From assembly GCF_000471905.2 (NCBI RefSeq), contig NW_006498608.1, positions 3,023,405-3,087,404 of the forward strand: a stretch of DNA of 64,000 nt, written 5' to 3'. Source of the stretch: Amborella trichopoda. Lineage: Eukaryota > Streptophyta > Magnoliopsida > Amborellales > Amborellaceae. Shown piece by piece: positions 13,730 to 24,750 of the stretch; position 1 is the first letter of the stretch; every line of letters begins with the position of its first letter. The notes beneath the pieces were generated by a model. That model searched no databases. It saw only the letters and a program-made list of their open reading frames with translations, and had not been told where the DNA came from. The translations under genes and the position numbers were made by a program.

Positions 13730-13985
13730 CAGCTGAGGCAGTCTGCACAACATCTAGTCCTGAGTCTCTCCTTGAGAGTAGTATTCTGGTTTTGTGGTTG
13801 GGGTGTTCTTTGTAGAAATCTTCGAGGGCCATTGTTATGCACAAATTGCTCACTCTCCCTACCCATGAATCCAATGCCAAAATCACTCCAACATTAACAT
13901 TAACAACTCTAGGCCCATTTGCTTCTTCAATACCTAATGCTATACAAAAATGAAAGCATACAAGAAACAGAACACTCCGGACCAT
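5862..13985 (-). CDS. GLR: GLR-A: clade-2-like plant glutamate receptor-like channel, five exons, 901 residues
   Basis: Exons, in transcript order: 13985-13730, 9927-8573, 7594-7282, 7128-6722, 6236-5862, with GT-AG borders; the sum is 902 codons without an internal stop. The product should be a ligand-gated cation channel of the plasma or an internal membrane, opened by amino acids (known for the family). Visible: signal peptide at about 1-18, amino-terminal LIVBP-like domain to about 400, ligand-binding lobe S1 from about 463, M1 at about 592-609, pore loop near 626-640, M3 carrying SYTANLAS at 667-674, S2, M4 at about 832-855. The motif ANRSNYVDFTPPY fits clade 2. I chose the ATG at 13985 because a hydrophobic signal follows at once; an in-frame ATG lies at 14036. 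The pore-M3 linker differs from its two neighbours (SHC then AKVNN instead of SHR then DRITS). The tail is short and tail-like sequence continues in another frame downstream. Intron 1 is 3.8 kb and holds several MITEs. Confidence 0.88.
8224..8367. repeat. Palindrome cluster in GLR-A intron 2
   Basis: Several copies of GACTATGGTACATG and its complement. Two arms of 29 bases (8301-8329 and 8339-8367) are complementary with one mismatch around a 9-base loop. A perfect 24-base palindrome GACTATGGTACA/TGTACCATAGTC lies just to the left. Confidence 0.85.
10947..11376. mobile_element. Mutator-type MITE in GLR-A intron 1
   Basis: 430 bases with terminal inverted repeats of about 97 bases. The left end reads GGAAAAATTACACATATATC and the inverted right end GGGAAAATTACATACATATC. 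Flanked by TAAAATAAT on both sides (10938-10946 and 11377-11385), a 9-bp target duplication typical of Mutator-like elements. No transposase. It could fold into a long hairpin in the GLR-A pre-mRNA. Confidence 0.85.
12050..12948. mobile_element. Two abutting MITEs in GLR-A intron 1
   Basis: The right part (about 12578-12948) is a TAGAGCC-family copy: TATATAGAGCCTCGGCTCT at the left, GGCTTGGCTCTATATAAA at the right. The left part (about 12050-12577) has different inverted ends, GATGCGGTTTGTATAGAGGG-like and, near both ends, AGCATAGAAGATCTATGCTT- and GTCCA-type phrases. Boundaries are approximate. Confidence 0.6.
13212..13563. mobile_element. hAT-type MITE, in GLR-A intron 1
   Basis: Ends TAGGGCTGTTAGC and, at the right, GCTATCAGCCCTG are inverted repeats; GC-rich GGCCCGACC and GGTTGGGCTTGAG phrases inside are common in plant hAT MITEs. 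No clean 8-bp duplication. Confidence 0.5.
13689..13726 (+). repeat. (GA)n microsatellite next to the GLR-A exon 1 donor
   Basis: About 19 GA units. In the transcript it becomes (CU)n immediately after the GU of the exon 1 donor (13729-13728), preceded by GCGCGCGC on the far side. Confidence 0.95.
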
Positions 13986-14859
13986 TTTTTCTAGCCCGGT
14001 GTGATTCCCCGAAATGGTCGAAGCGCGGGGCTTCAACTAGGGGGCGTGACACCAGGAAATAACTCATAGTCTGCCCTTTAAACCATTGTCTACAAAAAGA
14101 GCAACAAATGAGGAACGAATCTTTGAAAACGAGTTTTTCTTTGCTCCCCATTCTCTTTGGTTTTTTTTTTATTTATTTTCCCTTGGACTAAGTGGGCCAA
14201 TGGAAGTTGGATTTTTGCCTTGCCCCGCATTAAATAGTGTTTTTAGGTCCTAGTCCTTGTTTCAAAATAGTTGGGATATTGATTCGGGCTTAACCACGGT
14301 TAAACCCAATTTTCCTAAGGTTAACTCCAAGGCCAAGGAGAAGGGAACATATTCTGTTCTAAACAAACTTTGTATTATAAACATCAACAAACACCTCTCT
14401 TACTCTTAATTATTACCAACCCATCTCTCCGCTCCTCAGAGGCCAGTCATCTAATATCCGCTGATATTTCCCACAGTCGTCTCGTGACATGCATATCGAT
14501 GTTTTCGTAATGTAGGTGTCAAACTATATATCAAATGTACGAAGGAACCACCACATTTGTTAAAATGGGGAGTATATGGTGCACAAACCAGACCCCTACC
14601 GTTCTTCGAACTCAACATACGTTAGAGATGATCTGCTATTTGACTTTATTGATACACAACCGAATAGTGGTTTGATCATCATTGTTTGTTGATGACACAT
14701 ATGGCAGATGGATGGTGTGCACAACGTAAACCCAAAAAAGAAACAGAGGAAAAAAAAAACATCATTGCCATCTCTTCCATATACGTTCCATGACCTTCTA
14801 TCTTACTTTTTTTTGTTTTTTTTTGACAATATTAAAAAAAAATATTAATCATGAAATGT
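13986..14859. other. Region upstream of GLR-A
   Basis: Should hold the GLR-A promoter; no clear TATA box was assigned. At 13995-14055 a GC-rich block reads, on the minus strand, GTCACGCCCC... and TTCGGGGAATCACACCGGG, unlike the AT-rich surroundings. Confidence 0.4.
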
Positions 14860-15825
14860 TACAGTACAATCAAATAATCAATACATCCGAAATAACCAAA
14901 GTCTGCATCGAACTTCCTCTCTTGGCCAATATGTCCACCATGTCGTTTACCTATAAACATGCTGAAAAGCACACCGGCAATCACCGACATAACCATAACT
15001 TCGATATCAAATTCCATGGTGGTCTGGATACATTCATACACCAATTTATCACATTTTGCGAATCACATTCAATCACACACCCTTCCTGCAAACCACGATC
15101 TTTAAAAATCTCAAGACCTTGTAACACCACACGGCCCTGCAAAGCACAAAACACAATCACCATGGTGATGCTTCAAAAGCCCCCAATCCCAACAATCCCT
15201 GGGTTACCTAGACAGCTTCCGTCACAATTCATCTTTAAGCTTCCCACAATCAAGGGAATCCATCGACCTTTATTTCTTACTTTCACTATCTTCAGCAGCA
15301 TCAAATTCCTAACATTCACCTCCCTATCCACCTTGAGACCCAAACGTCACTTTGAGACCCAATCCCACTTTACAACATAGTAGCATTCTTCAGATATTCA
15401 AAATCTGCTCCATAGATGCATCATAGCACAACAATGTATCGTCAGCATATTGTATGTGTGAAATCTGTTAACTATCCTCTACTACTTTAAAACCTTTGAA
15501 ACGGCCCCTAGCCACCACATTTCCATTACACCGACTAAAGGCCTCCCCCATGATTGTGAAAAGGATGGGGACAATGGGTCACATAGTCTCAACCCCTTAA
15601 TGCTTTAAAGAAACCTTTCTGGCTACCTTCTACCAATATCGAGAAACGAGTGCTCTCTAAACAGCCCTTAATCCATTTACACCACCTATCTCTAAACCCC
15701 ATACATCTCAAAACTTCTAAAGGTACATCCCAATCCACCCGATCATATGCCTTTTTCAAATCCAATTTTAGCAAAACACCTATTTCCCCCAAATAAACTC
15801 TTAGAATGAATGCACTTTTGCACAA
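14860..15825 (-). pseudogene. LINE (non-LTR retrotransposon) fragment: reverse transcriptase and RNase H
   Basis: 15825-15589 reads LLKLDLKKAYDRVDWDV and FRDRWCKWIKGCLESTRFS, the plant L1 reverse-transcriptase core. 15163-14981 reads GLEIFKDRGLQEGCVIECDS and SRPPWNLISKLW, a LINE-type RNase H. Between them the frame is broken and much sequence is lost. A T/A-rich tract at 14807-14850 may be the 3' poly(A) end. Confidence 0.75.
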
Positions 15826-17274
15826 TTAGGACCCCATAGTGATAATACGCCTGTGGATAAATGCAGACCGGGACCCAACACAACTTTATTAAGCACCCTC
15901 TTCAACTTTCAGAGTCTTAAAAGAGTCCATGACGTACCTATCTTCAGAGTCTTAACAGAGTCCAACGTACCAAATGGGCCTTTGGTTTTAAAAATAAGGA
16001 GGACACTTTTATATATAGTGTTGACATATATTGAAATTCAACAAAATCACTTGACAAAACAACATGTAGAATCGTGTCTAAACGTATTGACACGTGCCTA
16101 AGTATCAACATGTGTCGACACAAAACATAAGAGAGAAGATAGTGACTATGTAACATTGCTTCTACTGACCATTCTTACTCTTACAGGAGTCTTAACCACA
16201 AGTTAACAATTTTAATTAGCTATAAATCGTAGGGACCCAAATATAAAATCAAGTTTTACAAAGGGCAAAACCCTAATTTAATCCTTACGGCAGCCAAAAG
16301 CCTAATCTTCGCTCCAGTAGTACACCATGCATCAAGATGGATGCTTTATGTACAGCCCACCAGTAGTTGACGCCTTTATTTATTTTTTGAACGATTGCTT
16401 GACCTCTTTATTAACTCCAATTGGGGGAGTGTTTTAGATGGCCTTGTTTTTGGTCATGCCGATTCCTGATCCGAGATCATCGATCCGCTAAGAATCGTTG
16501 GGTTGTTGTTCCTACCTCTCATTGGAGTCACCCGATTATATTATTTCAATAATTTTTAACGATGTTTGGGTATTTAGGCCTATTTAGATTGCTGATCTAG
16601 CCGATCCCGATCGATCCAGCACGAGGCCGTTCCGCATTGATGATCTGAAATTTAAACACCGGTTCAATTTATATATTTTGTGCATGCATTCCACGAAGCA
16701 TCTTAATATTCACATGCACGTGTTACATGGCACACTTTGGTCAAATAACATTTTTTTAATAATTTGAGTGTCCCCAAAAGTAAGTTTTCACTTTAGGAGA
16801 AATTGGTAGGTTTTTCATTTGACGAAATAATAAGACATATGATGTGGTCCATCAACGCGGCGATAGAAAATCTACTGCGAATTCTAATGAATTAATGTAG
16901 GTCCCACGCGTCCATTTACTTAACGAAAATGGTTTGGCAGGTATGTAGCTTTTTCAAAATAAGTGAAGGTTCACCTCATAACTCAAAAGAAATTGTAATT
17001 TTAATGTTGAAATACCTTTAAATCGATCATATCAGCTTGAACATTACGGTTGTGCAAAAATGTAACAATCTTAAACTTTCAAAAAATAAAAATAAAAATA
17101 AATAAATATATATATATATAATAAATATAAATAAATAAATAATTATTTATAGTATGATGGTCCATATAACTATTATGATCCTTAAGGACCATCACGACTT
17201 TGTTCATTTTTTTCCTTTCAATACCACGTTCCTTTAGTGGACGTGGGCTTTAAACATTTCATGTGTAATGTAAT
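15826..17274. other. Intergenic DNA, no gene seen
   Basis: AT-rich. At 15940-15970 a short AGAGTCTTAA-AGAGTCCA phrase is doubled. 16425-16665 has GTGTTTTAGATGGCC and an inverted TTTAAACACCGG with GATC-rich sequence, perhaps an old relative of the hAT-like elements. Confidence 0.4.
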
Positions 17275-18796
17275 TGTTACACCTCATGTATGAGGTGTAA
17301 CTTAATAAAATAATATAATAAGGTATCTTAAGAATTTAAATAAGAGAAGAGAGGACTCCCACTCTAAAATTTTTTTGAGATCTTTCTCTCTCTAGTCGAA
17401 ACGCAATGAGCTTTTTCTCTCTTTAGCCGAATTTTTATCAGAAGCTACCTCTCAAATATTTTAGGTAAGTGACTTCATTATCTTGAAAAATAATCTGTTC
17501 TTTTTAAAAAATGAAATGAAATAATTATTTCTACTTATTATCATGAATTTTAGGCGCGATAAATTTTATACGCAAGCGACCTCATTATTTTGAAAAATAT
17601 TTTTTTTAATAAAATCGTGATATTTTATCTATGATAGAAATTTTAAATGCTGTAAATTATTAGAAAGAAATTTATTTATTTTTCTTGCCTATTGTTCGAG
17701 AATTTTAGATACTGTAAAATTATTAGAAATAAATGTGATATTTCTGCTTTAAGTAAAATTATGAGATTTCTTTCTACTGTTTTTGAATATTTGGACATTG
17801 TAAAATTCATGTGCAAATGACTGCCTTATTATTTGAAAATTGATATTTTTGCATTTGATTATAGCATTGTCTGTGAAATATTTATTTGCAAATTGACATC
17901 CCATAAATTGTGATAATTCCGTATTCTTGGATTTCTATAAGAGTTTTCTATACATACGAGATTGGCAATTATGGTAGAATGTCCTTACGAACTGCTACCA
18001 TTCTAAATTTGAGCCCAAAATATTTGACCGATTATTTTTGAAATGTTATTGAAAGTGACTGTTATTAATGGTTTCAATGAAATTCATATTAATAATTTCA
18101 GTGATATGTGGAGTACATGATATTGTTGCTTTCGAATGTTTAAAGAGATTTAAAAATACTTTAAGTATGCAAGTGGACTCATCCCGTTCGTCGGTGAGGT
18201 ACAAGTGGACCTATCAGGTACGCTGATAGGGATTAAGTGGACTCATCCGGTACGCTGGTGAGGTATAAGTGGACCTGCAGGGATTAAGTGGACATATCTG
18301 GGACACCGATAGGGATTAAGTGGACCCATCAGGACGCTGATGGGATATATAGGTAACCTACTTGGGACGCCAGTAGGGTAATTTGTGAAATCCTTTGAAT
18401 TATACACTGCCGTTAAAATGTTATATGCATTTCAATTATTCGGATTATACATAATTATGTATTTTTGAAAGTGAAACTGTTAATGCATTTCTGTTAATAT
18501 ATCTCCTTTTTGAACATATTGATATCTTTCAACCATGATTATTTTTAGGATTACGATGATCACTTACTGAGTAGCCAAACTCATCAAATTATGGTAAATT
18601 TTTTTTCAGAATAACTGCAGTTTTATTTTGAGTGCTCGTCAGGATCAACTATGGAAAATATTGTAGTTGTGCTTAAACTTTCTTTTGTTACTTTGTAAGA
18701 AATCGCCACTGTAAATTTGTCCTATCAAGAGATGTCTATATGTTTTGATTGTCACAACTCAGGAATATCAATATTGTAAATTCTTGGGGCGTGACA
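17275..18796 (+). mobile_element. Probable solo LTR (Gypsy-like)
   Basis: Begins TGTTACACCTC and ends GGGGCGTGACA, matching inverted LTR ends. It contains a TATA-like AATATAATAAGG at about 17310 and a tandem block at 18175-18370. No primer site, coding remnant or target duplication (flanks GTAAT and AAAAA) was found, so the class is a guess. Confidence 0.45.
18170..18370 (+). repeat. Tandem units with AAGTGGAC(T/C)CATC
   Basis: Five or six imperfect units of about 30-47 bases carrying AAGTGGACTCATCC, GGTACGCTGGTGAGG and GATAGGGATTAAGTGGAC, inside the probable LTR. Confidence 0.75.
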
Positions 18797-18799
18797 AAA

Positions 18800-19060
18800 A
18801 AAAACTAAAATTTTAAATTCTAAAAATAGTGTATATTGTAACTAATCATCTAGACCAACCATTTCTCCCTAAAAACAAGTGTTTATAAATCCATAAGATC
18901 TGTACCATTTTTTTAGTTTCAAATTTCATTGTTGGTGTTGAAAATTAATTTTAGAGCTATCTTGAAGATTTCCGATGCCGAAAGTGCTTCCAGATGAAAA
19001 TTTGAGGTGGGATTTTATTTTGTTTTCATAAAGCCTAAGCCCTATGGAAACTTCAAAGTT
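18800..19060. repeat. Repeat shared with GLR-C intron 2
   Basis: Matches 62036-62295 (CTCTAAAAATAGTGT, CATCTAGACC, CCGAAAGTGCTT, TCATAAAGCCTA). Probably one end of a MITE-like family. Confidence 0.5.
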
Positions 19061-19671
19061 TCAAGCATAGACTTCATGATCACATATGAATTGTCATTTA
19101 GTTTCTATGTGAAGAAAGACCTACGAGCTTATTTGAACTAGGGCTCTTGGCTGCGAGATTTTTAGCCTCATGATCAAAGTTTGCAATGCTAGGAAACTTA
19201 CCAAGAAAAAAAAGCAAAGAGGAATTAAGGAAAACCTGGAGTTGTGGTGGTAGTACAACTTGAGCCGCTAGTTAAAGATCACGGTGTCCATTTTTGAAAG
19301 AATTCTCTTTCTAAAATAGATAGGGGCTGTAATCCCGACTGATCTGCCTCAAAAAACGAAAAAAACAAACAAACAGAATGTAGAATGTTAGATAAGGAAA
19401 TAAAAAGATGTTTAATGCTTTCTTGTCCCCTTCATCCATGTCCAGAGGAGAAAGAAGGTGTATGGATGTTGTGTACTTCAATGTAGTTAAGATATTTGTT
19501 TCATGAACTTTTAAGAAAGAAGTTGTATGCATATTCTGTACTACAATATAGTTAAGACATTTGTTCCATGAACTTTATATAGGGTCATAAGTATAAAGTT
19601 TATTTGGCACTTGTTAATTCTTAAAAGCTTTGAAGGTTGGACATGTTTGGTATTTTATAAAGCAAGCGGTT

Positions 19672-20062
19672 TGTATAGAGCTGAGGCTCTAAACAATCAA
19701 AATAAAGCGCATTTTCAAATAATGTCGAGAAATGTGGATTCAATACTGAAAGTCTTTGTGAACACCTTAAAATATATTTTCATTTTTAATTATAAAATTT
19801 AAATCCTAAAAAATAGTGTAGATCGAGTAGATCTATGAAAACTTGAAAATCTTGAAAATTGACGATCCAAAAAATGCGTTACAAGATGTACTATTTCCAA
19901 AACTTGAAATCCATTTTTTTTCTCATGTCCATGCATCTTGATGTCGAGATGATCAATTTGAGGATATTTGTGCATCAAAACAACCTCTTATAATGAAAAT
20001 TTTGATGTGGGCTCTAATTTGATTGCTTAGAGCCTCGGCTATAGGTAAATTTTTTCCTCTTA
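19672..20062. mobile_element. MITE, TAGAGCC family
   Basis: GTTTGTATAGAGCTGAGGCT at the left and, inverted, the same type of end at the right (GCCTCGGCTATAGG). Internal CATGCATCTTGATGTCGAGA and TGATCAATTTGAGGAT are shared with the other copies. A partial duplication TTATAAA is seen at both flanks. Confidence 0.7.
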
Positions 20063-20648
20063 TAAAAAAGAAGTATTAAATAATTTAAAATAAAAATTCA
20101 CCTTGGTAGGCCAATATCCGTGACGACATGTGAACATTGAACCTCAATACCAGGATTGTGTAATCCTCGGTAACATATCAGGGTTTTAGTAGAGTATGTG
20201 TCAGGCCCAATAAAATAAATAAATAAATAAAATCAATAAACAACTTACTCGGATATGTCTTTAAATCACACGAGGGACTAAAGATTCCATACCAAAACCT
20301 ATAGAGCAAGCCATCCAGTGACATGCTACCTTGAGAGTCTTCTTTGGTAAATCTCTTAAACCCATTTTCCATTATTTTCTCTATCTTTTCTAAAAGGGTT
20401 AACCTCCATTTACAGAGAACACATTTATTTTGTAACTCTTACATTCATGGTCTAAAGGAATTGAGATCCAAGTGTAACTTCTGCCTTAATTCCCTTAAGT
20501 GTAGCTAATTACGATTAACAAGTTGTCACCAAACTGTCAATCCTATGTAATGAGATAAACTTGCCGTTTGTCCACTAATAACTCACATAATAGGATGTCA
20601 TCCAAGCATTCCCACAATTTGATAAAATATGTTTAAAAATTAAATAAA

Positions 20649-21027
20649 GGAAAAAGTTTATATAATGTTGCAACCTTAAAATGTAGAATTACAGATGCAC
20701 CTAAAAAATACATCGAAAAATGTTGTTTTATTGTTCAAAAACCTCTAATTGATCATCTCGACATTGAGATGTATAAAAAAGTTTTTGAGTCCCTGAAATA
20801 GTGCGTCTTGCAACACATGATCTAGACCGTCTATTTTCAATATTTTTGTATGTTTATAGATCTTCCTAATTTTAATCATTTTTGGAGCATAAAACTTTAT
20901 AATTAGATATGAAAATAGATTTTAAGATAATCTTAATAATGTTTTATACAAAAATTACATGTGATAAAATTTAGAGGTGCACCTTAATTGGATTGTTTAA
21001 GGTTGCAGCCTTATAGAAACCACACCC
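20649..21027. mobile_element. Mutator-type MITE, GGTTGCAACC family
   Basis: 379 bases between perfect 9-bp duplications TTAAATAAA (20640-20648, 21028-21036). The ends share GGAAAAAGTTTATATAATG/GGGTGTGGTTTCTATAAGG and GTTGCAACCTTAAA. A second copy lies at about 56657-57032. Confidence 0.8.
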
Positions 21028-21053
21028 TTAAATAAATAAACAAATAAATATGC

Positions 21054-21885
21054 TTATTCAAAATTTCAAATCAAAAAATTACTTTCTTATGAAAATTGGG
21101 GATGTAATCCTCTCCAAGGGAAAAAGTTGTTAAATCCAAAATTTCAATACAAATATTATAAATATGCTGAGTACATAGAAGCCTGACATAAGGTATTCTC
21201 ATACCATAATCCAAATAATACTCATTCTTGGTACTTGCAATTTAAACTCCCTATTTACGAAAGATTCCCAAACTGGTTCCGTCACTGGTTTTTATTATGG
21301 GGATCACAGACACAAATCTTACCAGATTCTTTCCAAGCCTTTCAGACCAAATTCGCACAACATAATACTTGCACCGAACCAGATGATTTTCATCTCTACT
21401 TCATGGCCATCTACCAAATACCTTGGATCCTAAAATAGGATTATGACATCTCTAAAAATAATACACACAATTATGAGTACATTCCTAAACTTGGCAAAAC
21501 CATCAAAATTAAATGGTGGGATATTTTTAGTACTGATCCTGCCTCCTTACCCCTTAAACGTATACCTCCTCAGAACAATATCCTGAACCCACAAGCACAT
21601 AATACAGTCAGCCTACCTACATTTTCTGTATATTTGAAAAAAATGAAACTAGCACAGCCTAATGCTACCCTTGAAGAATTAGAACAAAATCTTCTCAATA
21701 TCTTTGCTCATGATACCTCTGCACCTACTACTTCAGAAGAGACAAGTTCAATCTGGCAATCCATTGTTAGAAGATTTCATCCAGAGGCCCGATCAATAAT
21801 TGCGATCTGATACTGTGACCCGACCAATACAATCAGCATCAGCAGCAGCCTCCATGATACGACGCAAAGCAGATTCTTATTTCCA
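21054..21885 (+). pseudogene. Pararetrovirus C-terminal region, copy 1 (broken)
   Basis: Plus-strand copy of the same region found on the minus strand at 24750-23931, so the two form long inverted arms. It encodes a Trp-rich stretch (IPWILK, then KWWDIFSTDP) and a later Leu/Glu-rich segment ending near SSLHDTT. A stop occurs at about 21436 and others follow. The right end abuts movement-protein sequence in the opposite direction at about 21885. The function of this region is not known to me; position next to the intergenic region suggests the end of the viral polyprotein. Confidence 0.65.
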
Positions 21886-22691
21886 TCTGTATCTTCAATA
21901 ATTTTATTATGGAATGTTTTGGATAGATGTTTGTGATGGTTGATTTTCATTATGGATGGACCATGTTTGTGGTAAGATAATATCTGACCATGATATTGTT
22001 TTTGGTATAATCGTATTGGATTTTTCCATATTGGTTTGGAAAAATATTGTTTGTCCTCTAGTATCTATTTGAACTACATTTGGACATAACGTATTCATAA
22101 CTTTTCAATAAATACGATAAACGATGGCTATGTTTTGAGAACCTAATATCATATTAAATCTTGAGATTTTAGATTTAATGATAAAACATTTAAAATATTT
22201 GGATCTGTAAGAGATACAGAATAATTTGAAAAACAATTGAAATATATCGGTCCACTACATAAACTAGATTCGACCATACCTAGTAGAGAATCAGAAAATC
22301 TGTTATGTCTAGTATCTCGTAAGCATACTAAGATAGAATTATTTAATCCTAGAAGAGTTAAGGGTTTCACAGCTACTTGGATTAATCCTATATGTAAATA
22401 TTTATAGTTTTTTGTTTTATGGACTTGTAATATTTTTTGAGATAATAACTGGAAATCTTCTTGATTACTTGTTACAGATAGAGTTTGTTCTACTGTTTTG
22501 ATAGCATATCCGATTTTTAAATCGAATGTGCCTTTCTTATAAACGTCTGATATTGGAATTTTGGGTATGTTCCAATTTTGTATTTGATTTTAAATATCGT
22601 TAATAATAATTTCTTCTCTATTTTTTATCCTTAGAGTCCTATTAGTTGCACTGGTTGTTTTATCCGTCAGATTCTTAATAAATTTCTCCAT
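21886..22691 (-). pseudogene. Pararetrovirus movement-protein region, N-terminal part (broken)
   Basis: Begins with ATG at 22691, just after the viral leader, and runs on the minus strand to the junction near 21886. It contains SLCSGPIYFNCF, typical of 30K-type movement proteins of Caulimoviridae, and DTRGQTIFF. Several stops interrupt it. Parallel copies lie on the plus strand at 24801-25694 and 28631-28996. In a living virus this protein would help movement between cells; here it cannot be made whole. Confidence 0.7.
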
Positions 22692-22907
22692 TATTAGGTT
22701 GTGGTTGAGTGTTATCTGGACAGTCCTCTTTGACTACCTCTTTCGTCTTCTAGACCTCAGAGGCTCTCCTGGCCTAAACGGTCAACTGACCGGGTGTCTG
22801 AGCGTCTCTAACCTCAATGCTCGGACCAACTTTCTATAATGGATTAATTTTTTAAGTGTCTTAAGATAAAGAACTAGTGATAACTCTTAGTACTCTAATT
22901 CAGGGTT

Positions 22908-22920
22908 GGCTCTGATATCA
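22908..22920 (-). promoter_or_regulatory. Pararetrovirus tRNA-Met primer-binding site (one base altered)
   Basis: Minus strand reads TGATATCAGAGCC, differing at one base from the initiator-tRNA-Met complement TGGTATCAGAGCC that starts minus-strand synthesis in Caulimoviridae. The untranslated leader and the movement ATG follow downstream. Confidence 0.7.
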
Positions 22921-23535
22921 TAAATGCGCCAAGATCACCCTATATTACTAACAACCTTAATACTGAACTTATCTTAGAAATTGAAATATTAAACTAAGAT
23001 AGGATACTACTTGCTGTAATATGTTGGCATAATATAAGAATGCTAAGATGATAAAGATAGCAGACACAATAGATATATCTATAACTATCCACGAAGTATG
23101 AGTATAATTACGAATTTTTATGCTAAATACTAATTTAAATTGCATTGCAGAAAAACATAATAATTACATATATTGATCCAAAAAAAGAAATACAGGAAGA
23201 GAATACACACTTGCAGATTATTACAAATACATAAGCTAGAAAATGACTGCCATTCGTGAGGGCAGTAAGAAGGTAGAGTTGATAAATTATAATCACACAT
23301 GTATTAACAAAAGTAAAGAGTAAGAAGTTACCGACTTGAGAGACGGTAGATTTACAACAGTACTAAGCTACTGTCGTAGAAAAGAGTAAGAGAGCAGAAA
23401 GAAGAGAAGAGCAAAAGAGAGTAAGAGAAGACGGAAGAGAAAAGAGCAGAGGTCTGGGCTTGATCTTCTTTGGTCTGCAGGAAGTCCTTGTAAGCCTGTG
23501 TTCTGGTAAGTGAAGAGGGTTATTTATAGTGGACG
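22921..23535 (-). promoter_or_regulatory. Pararetrovirus intergenic region with TATA box
   Basis: On the minus strand a clean TATAAATA lies at 23528-23521, followed by a pyrimidine-rich leader (TCTTCTCTCTTTTGC-like) and an AT-rich stretch that ends at GGCGCATTTATG before the tRNA site. The same region without the TATA box recurs on the plus strand at 29000-29577. In this family such a region holds the promoter and polyadenylation signals of the pregenomic RNA. Activity is inferred only. Confidence 0.6.
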
Positions 23536-23930
23536 AGAGGTAATCGTAGTGTTGAAGGTATCACCCCTGATTGGTTGGTGCTTTGTTGTGTCAGTGAGAG
23601 GAGTTAAAGGCGAAGGATGGGATGTAAAGTTTTGTCGTGACTCATTGTTGTCAGAGTTTTGTCGAGTATGTGGTGGCTGTATATCAGTTGCCGGAGGATT
23701 GACGTGACGGAGGAATCTCTGGTACTCTGTTGAGACTTCGTGGCGAGCATTCAAGGAAGGTGTGACTGTAGTTGGGGTCACATCGCGAATATGATGAGGC
23801 TACATGGCGGTCTGTTGAAGAAGGTGTTACTGTAGTTGGAGTCATGTCGCGAATATTACTGTAGTTGGAGTCATATCGTGCATAAAGTGGAGTCATGTCG
23901 CGAATAAAGGTAAAGATAAGAATCTGCTTT
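23536..23930 (-). pseudogene. Pararetrovirus tail segment with short imperfect repeats
   Basis: Lies between the C-terminal region and the TATA box on the minus strand. It holds repeated phrases of the type ATGACTCCAACTACAGTAA and TTCGCGACATGACTCC, spaced by about 30-45 bases (plus coordinates about 23765-23905). The short open frames here (for example at 23781-23524) contain the repeated TTVTPS phrase. Coding status is uncertain. Confidence 0.4.
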
Positions 23931-24750
23931 ACGTCGTATCATGGAGGCTGCTGCTGATGCTGATTGTATTGGTCGGGTCACAGTATCGGGTCGCAATTAT
24001 TGATCGGGCCTCTGGCTGAAATCTTCTAACAATGGATTGCCAGATTGAACTTGTCTCTTCTGAAGTAGTAGGTGCAAAGGTATCAGGAGCAAAGATATTG
24101 AGAAGATTTTGTTCTAATTCTTCAAGGGTAGCAATAGGGTGTGCTAGTCTCATTTTTTTCAAATATGCAGAAAATGTAGGTAGGCTGACTGTATTATGTG
24201 CTTGTGGGTTCAGGATATTGTTCTGAGGAGGTATACATTTAAGGGGTAAGGAGGCAGGATCAGTACTAAAAATATCCCACCACTTAATTTTGATGGTTTT
24301 GCCAAGTTTAGGAATGTACTCATAATTGTACGTATTATTTTCAGAGATGTCATAATCCCATTTTAGGATCCAAGGTATTTGGTAGATGGCCATGAAGTAG
24401 AGATGAAAATCATCTGGTTCGGTGCAAGTATTATGTTGTGCGAATTTGATCTGAAAGGCTTGGAAAGAATCTGGTAAGATTTGTGTCTGTGATCCCTATA
24501 ATAAAAACCAGTGGCGGAACCAGTTTGGGAATCTTTCGTAAATAGGGAGTTTAAATTGCAAGTACTAATAATCAGTATTATTTGGATTCTGGTAATGAGA
24601 ATACCTAATGCCAGGCTGCTATGTACTCAGCATATTTATAATATTTGTATTGAAATTATGGATTTAACAACTTTTTCCCTTGGAGAGGATTACATCCCCA
24701 ATCTTCATAAGAAAGTAATTTTTTGATTTAAAATTTTGAATAAGCATATA
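23931..24750 (-). pseudogene. Pararetrovirus C-terminal region, copy 2
   Basis: The longest open part, 24393-23929, encodes MAIYQIPWILKWDYDIS, then IKIKWWDIFSTDPASLP and a Leu/Glu-rich stretch. Upstream (24750-24400) the reading is broken. It is the inverted partner of 21054-21885, here continuous with the intergenic region and movement start on the same strand. That continuity shows the order at the circular genome's end: C-terminal region, intergenic region, tRNA site, movement protein. I do not recognise a named domain. Confidence 0.6.

Noticed and set aside
14790..15380. 196-codon open frame on the plus strand
   Set aside because: It lies opposite the LINE reverse-transcriptase and RNase H remnants, which are recognisable; the plus-strand protein has no motif.
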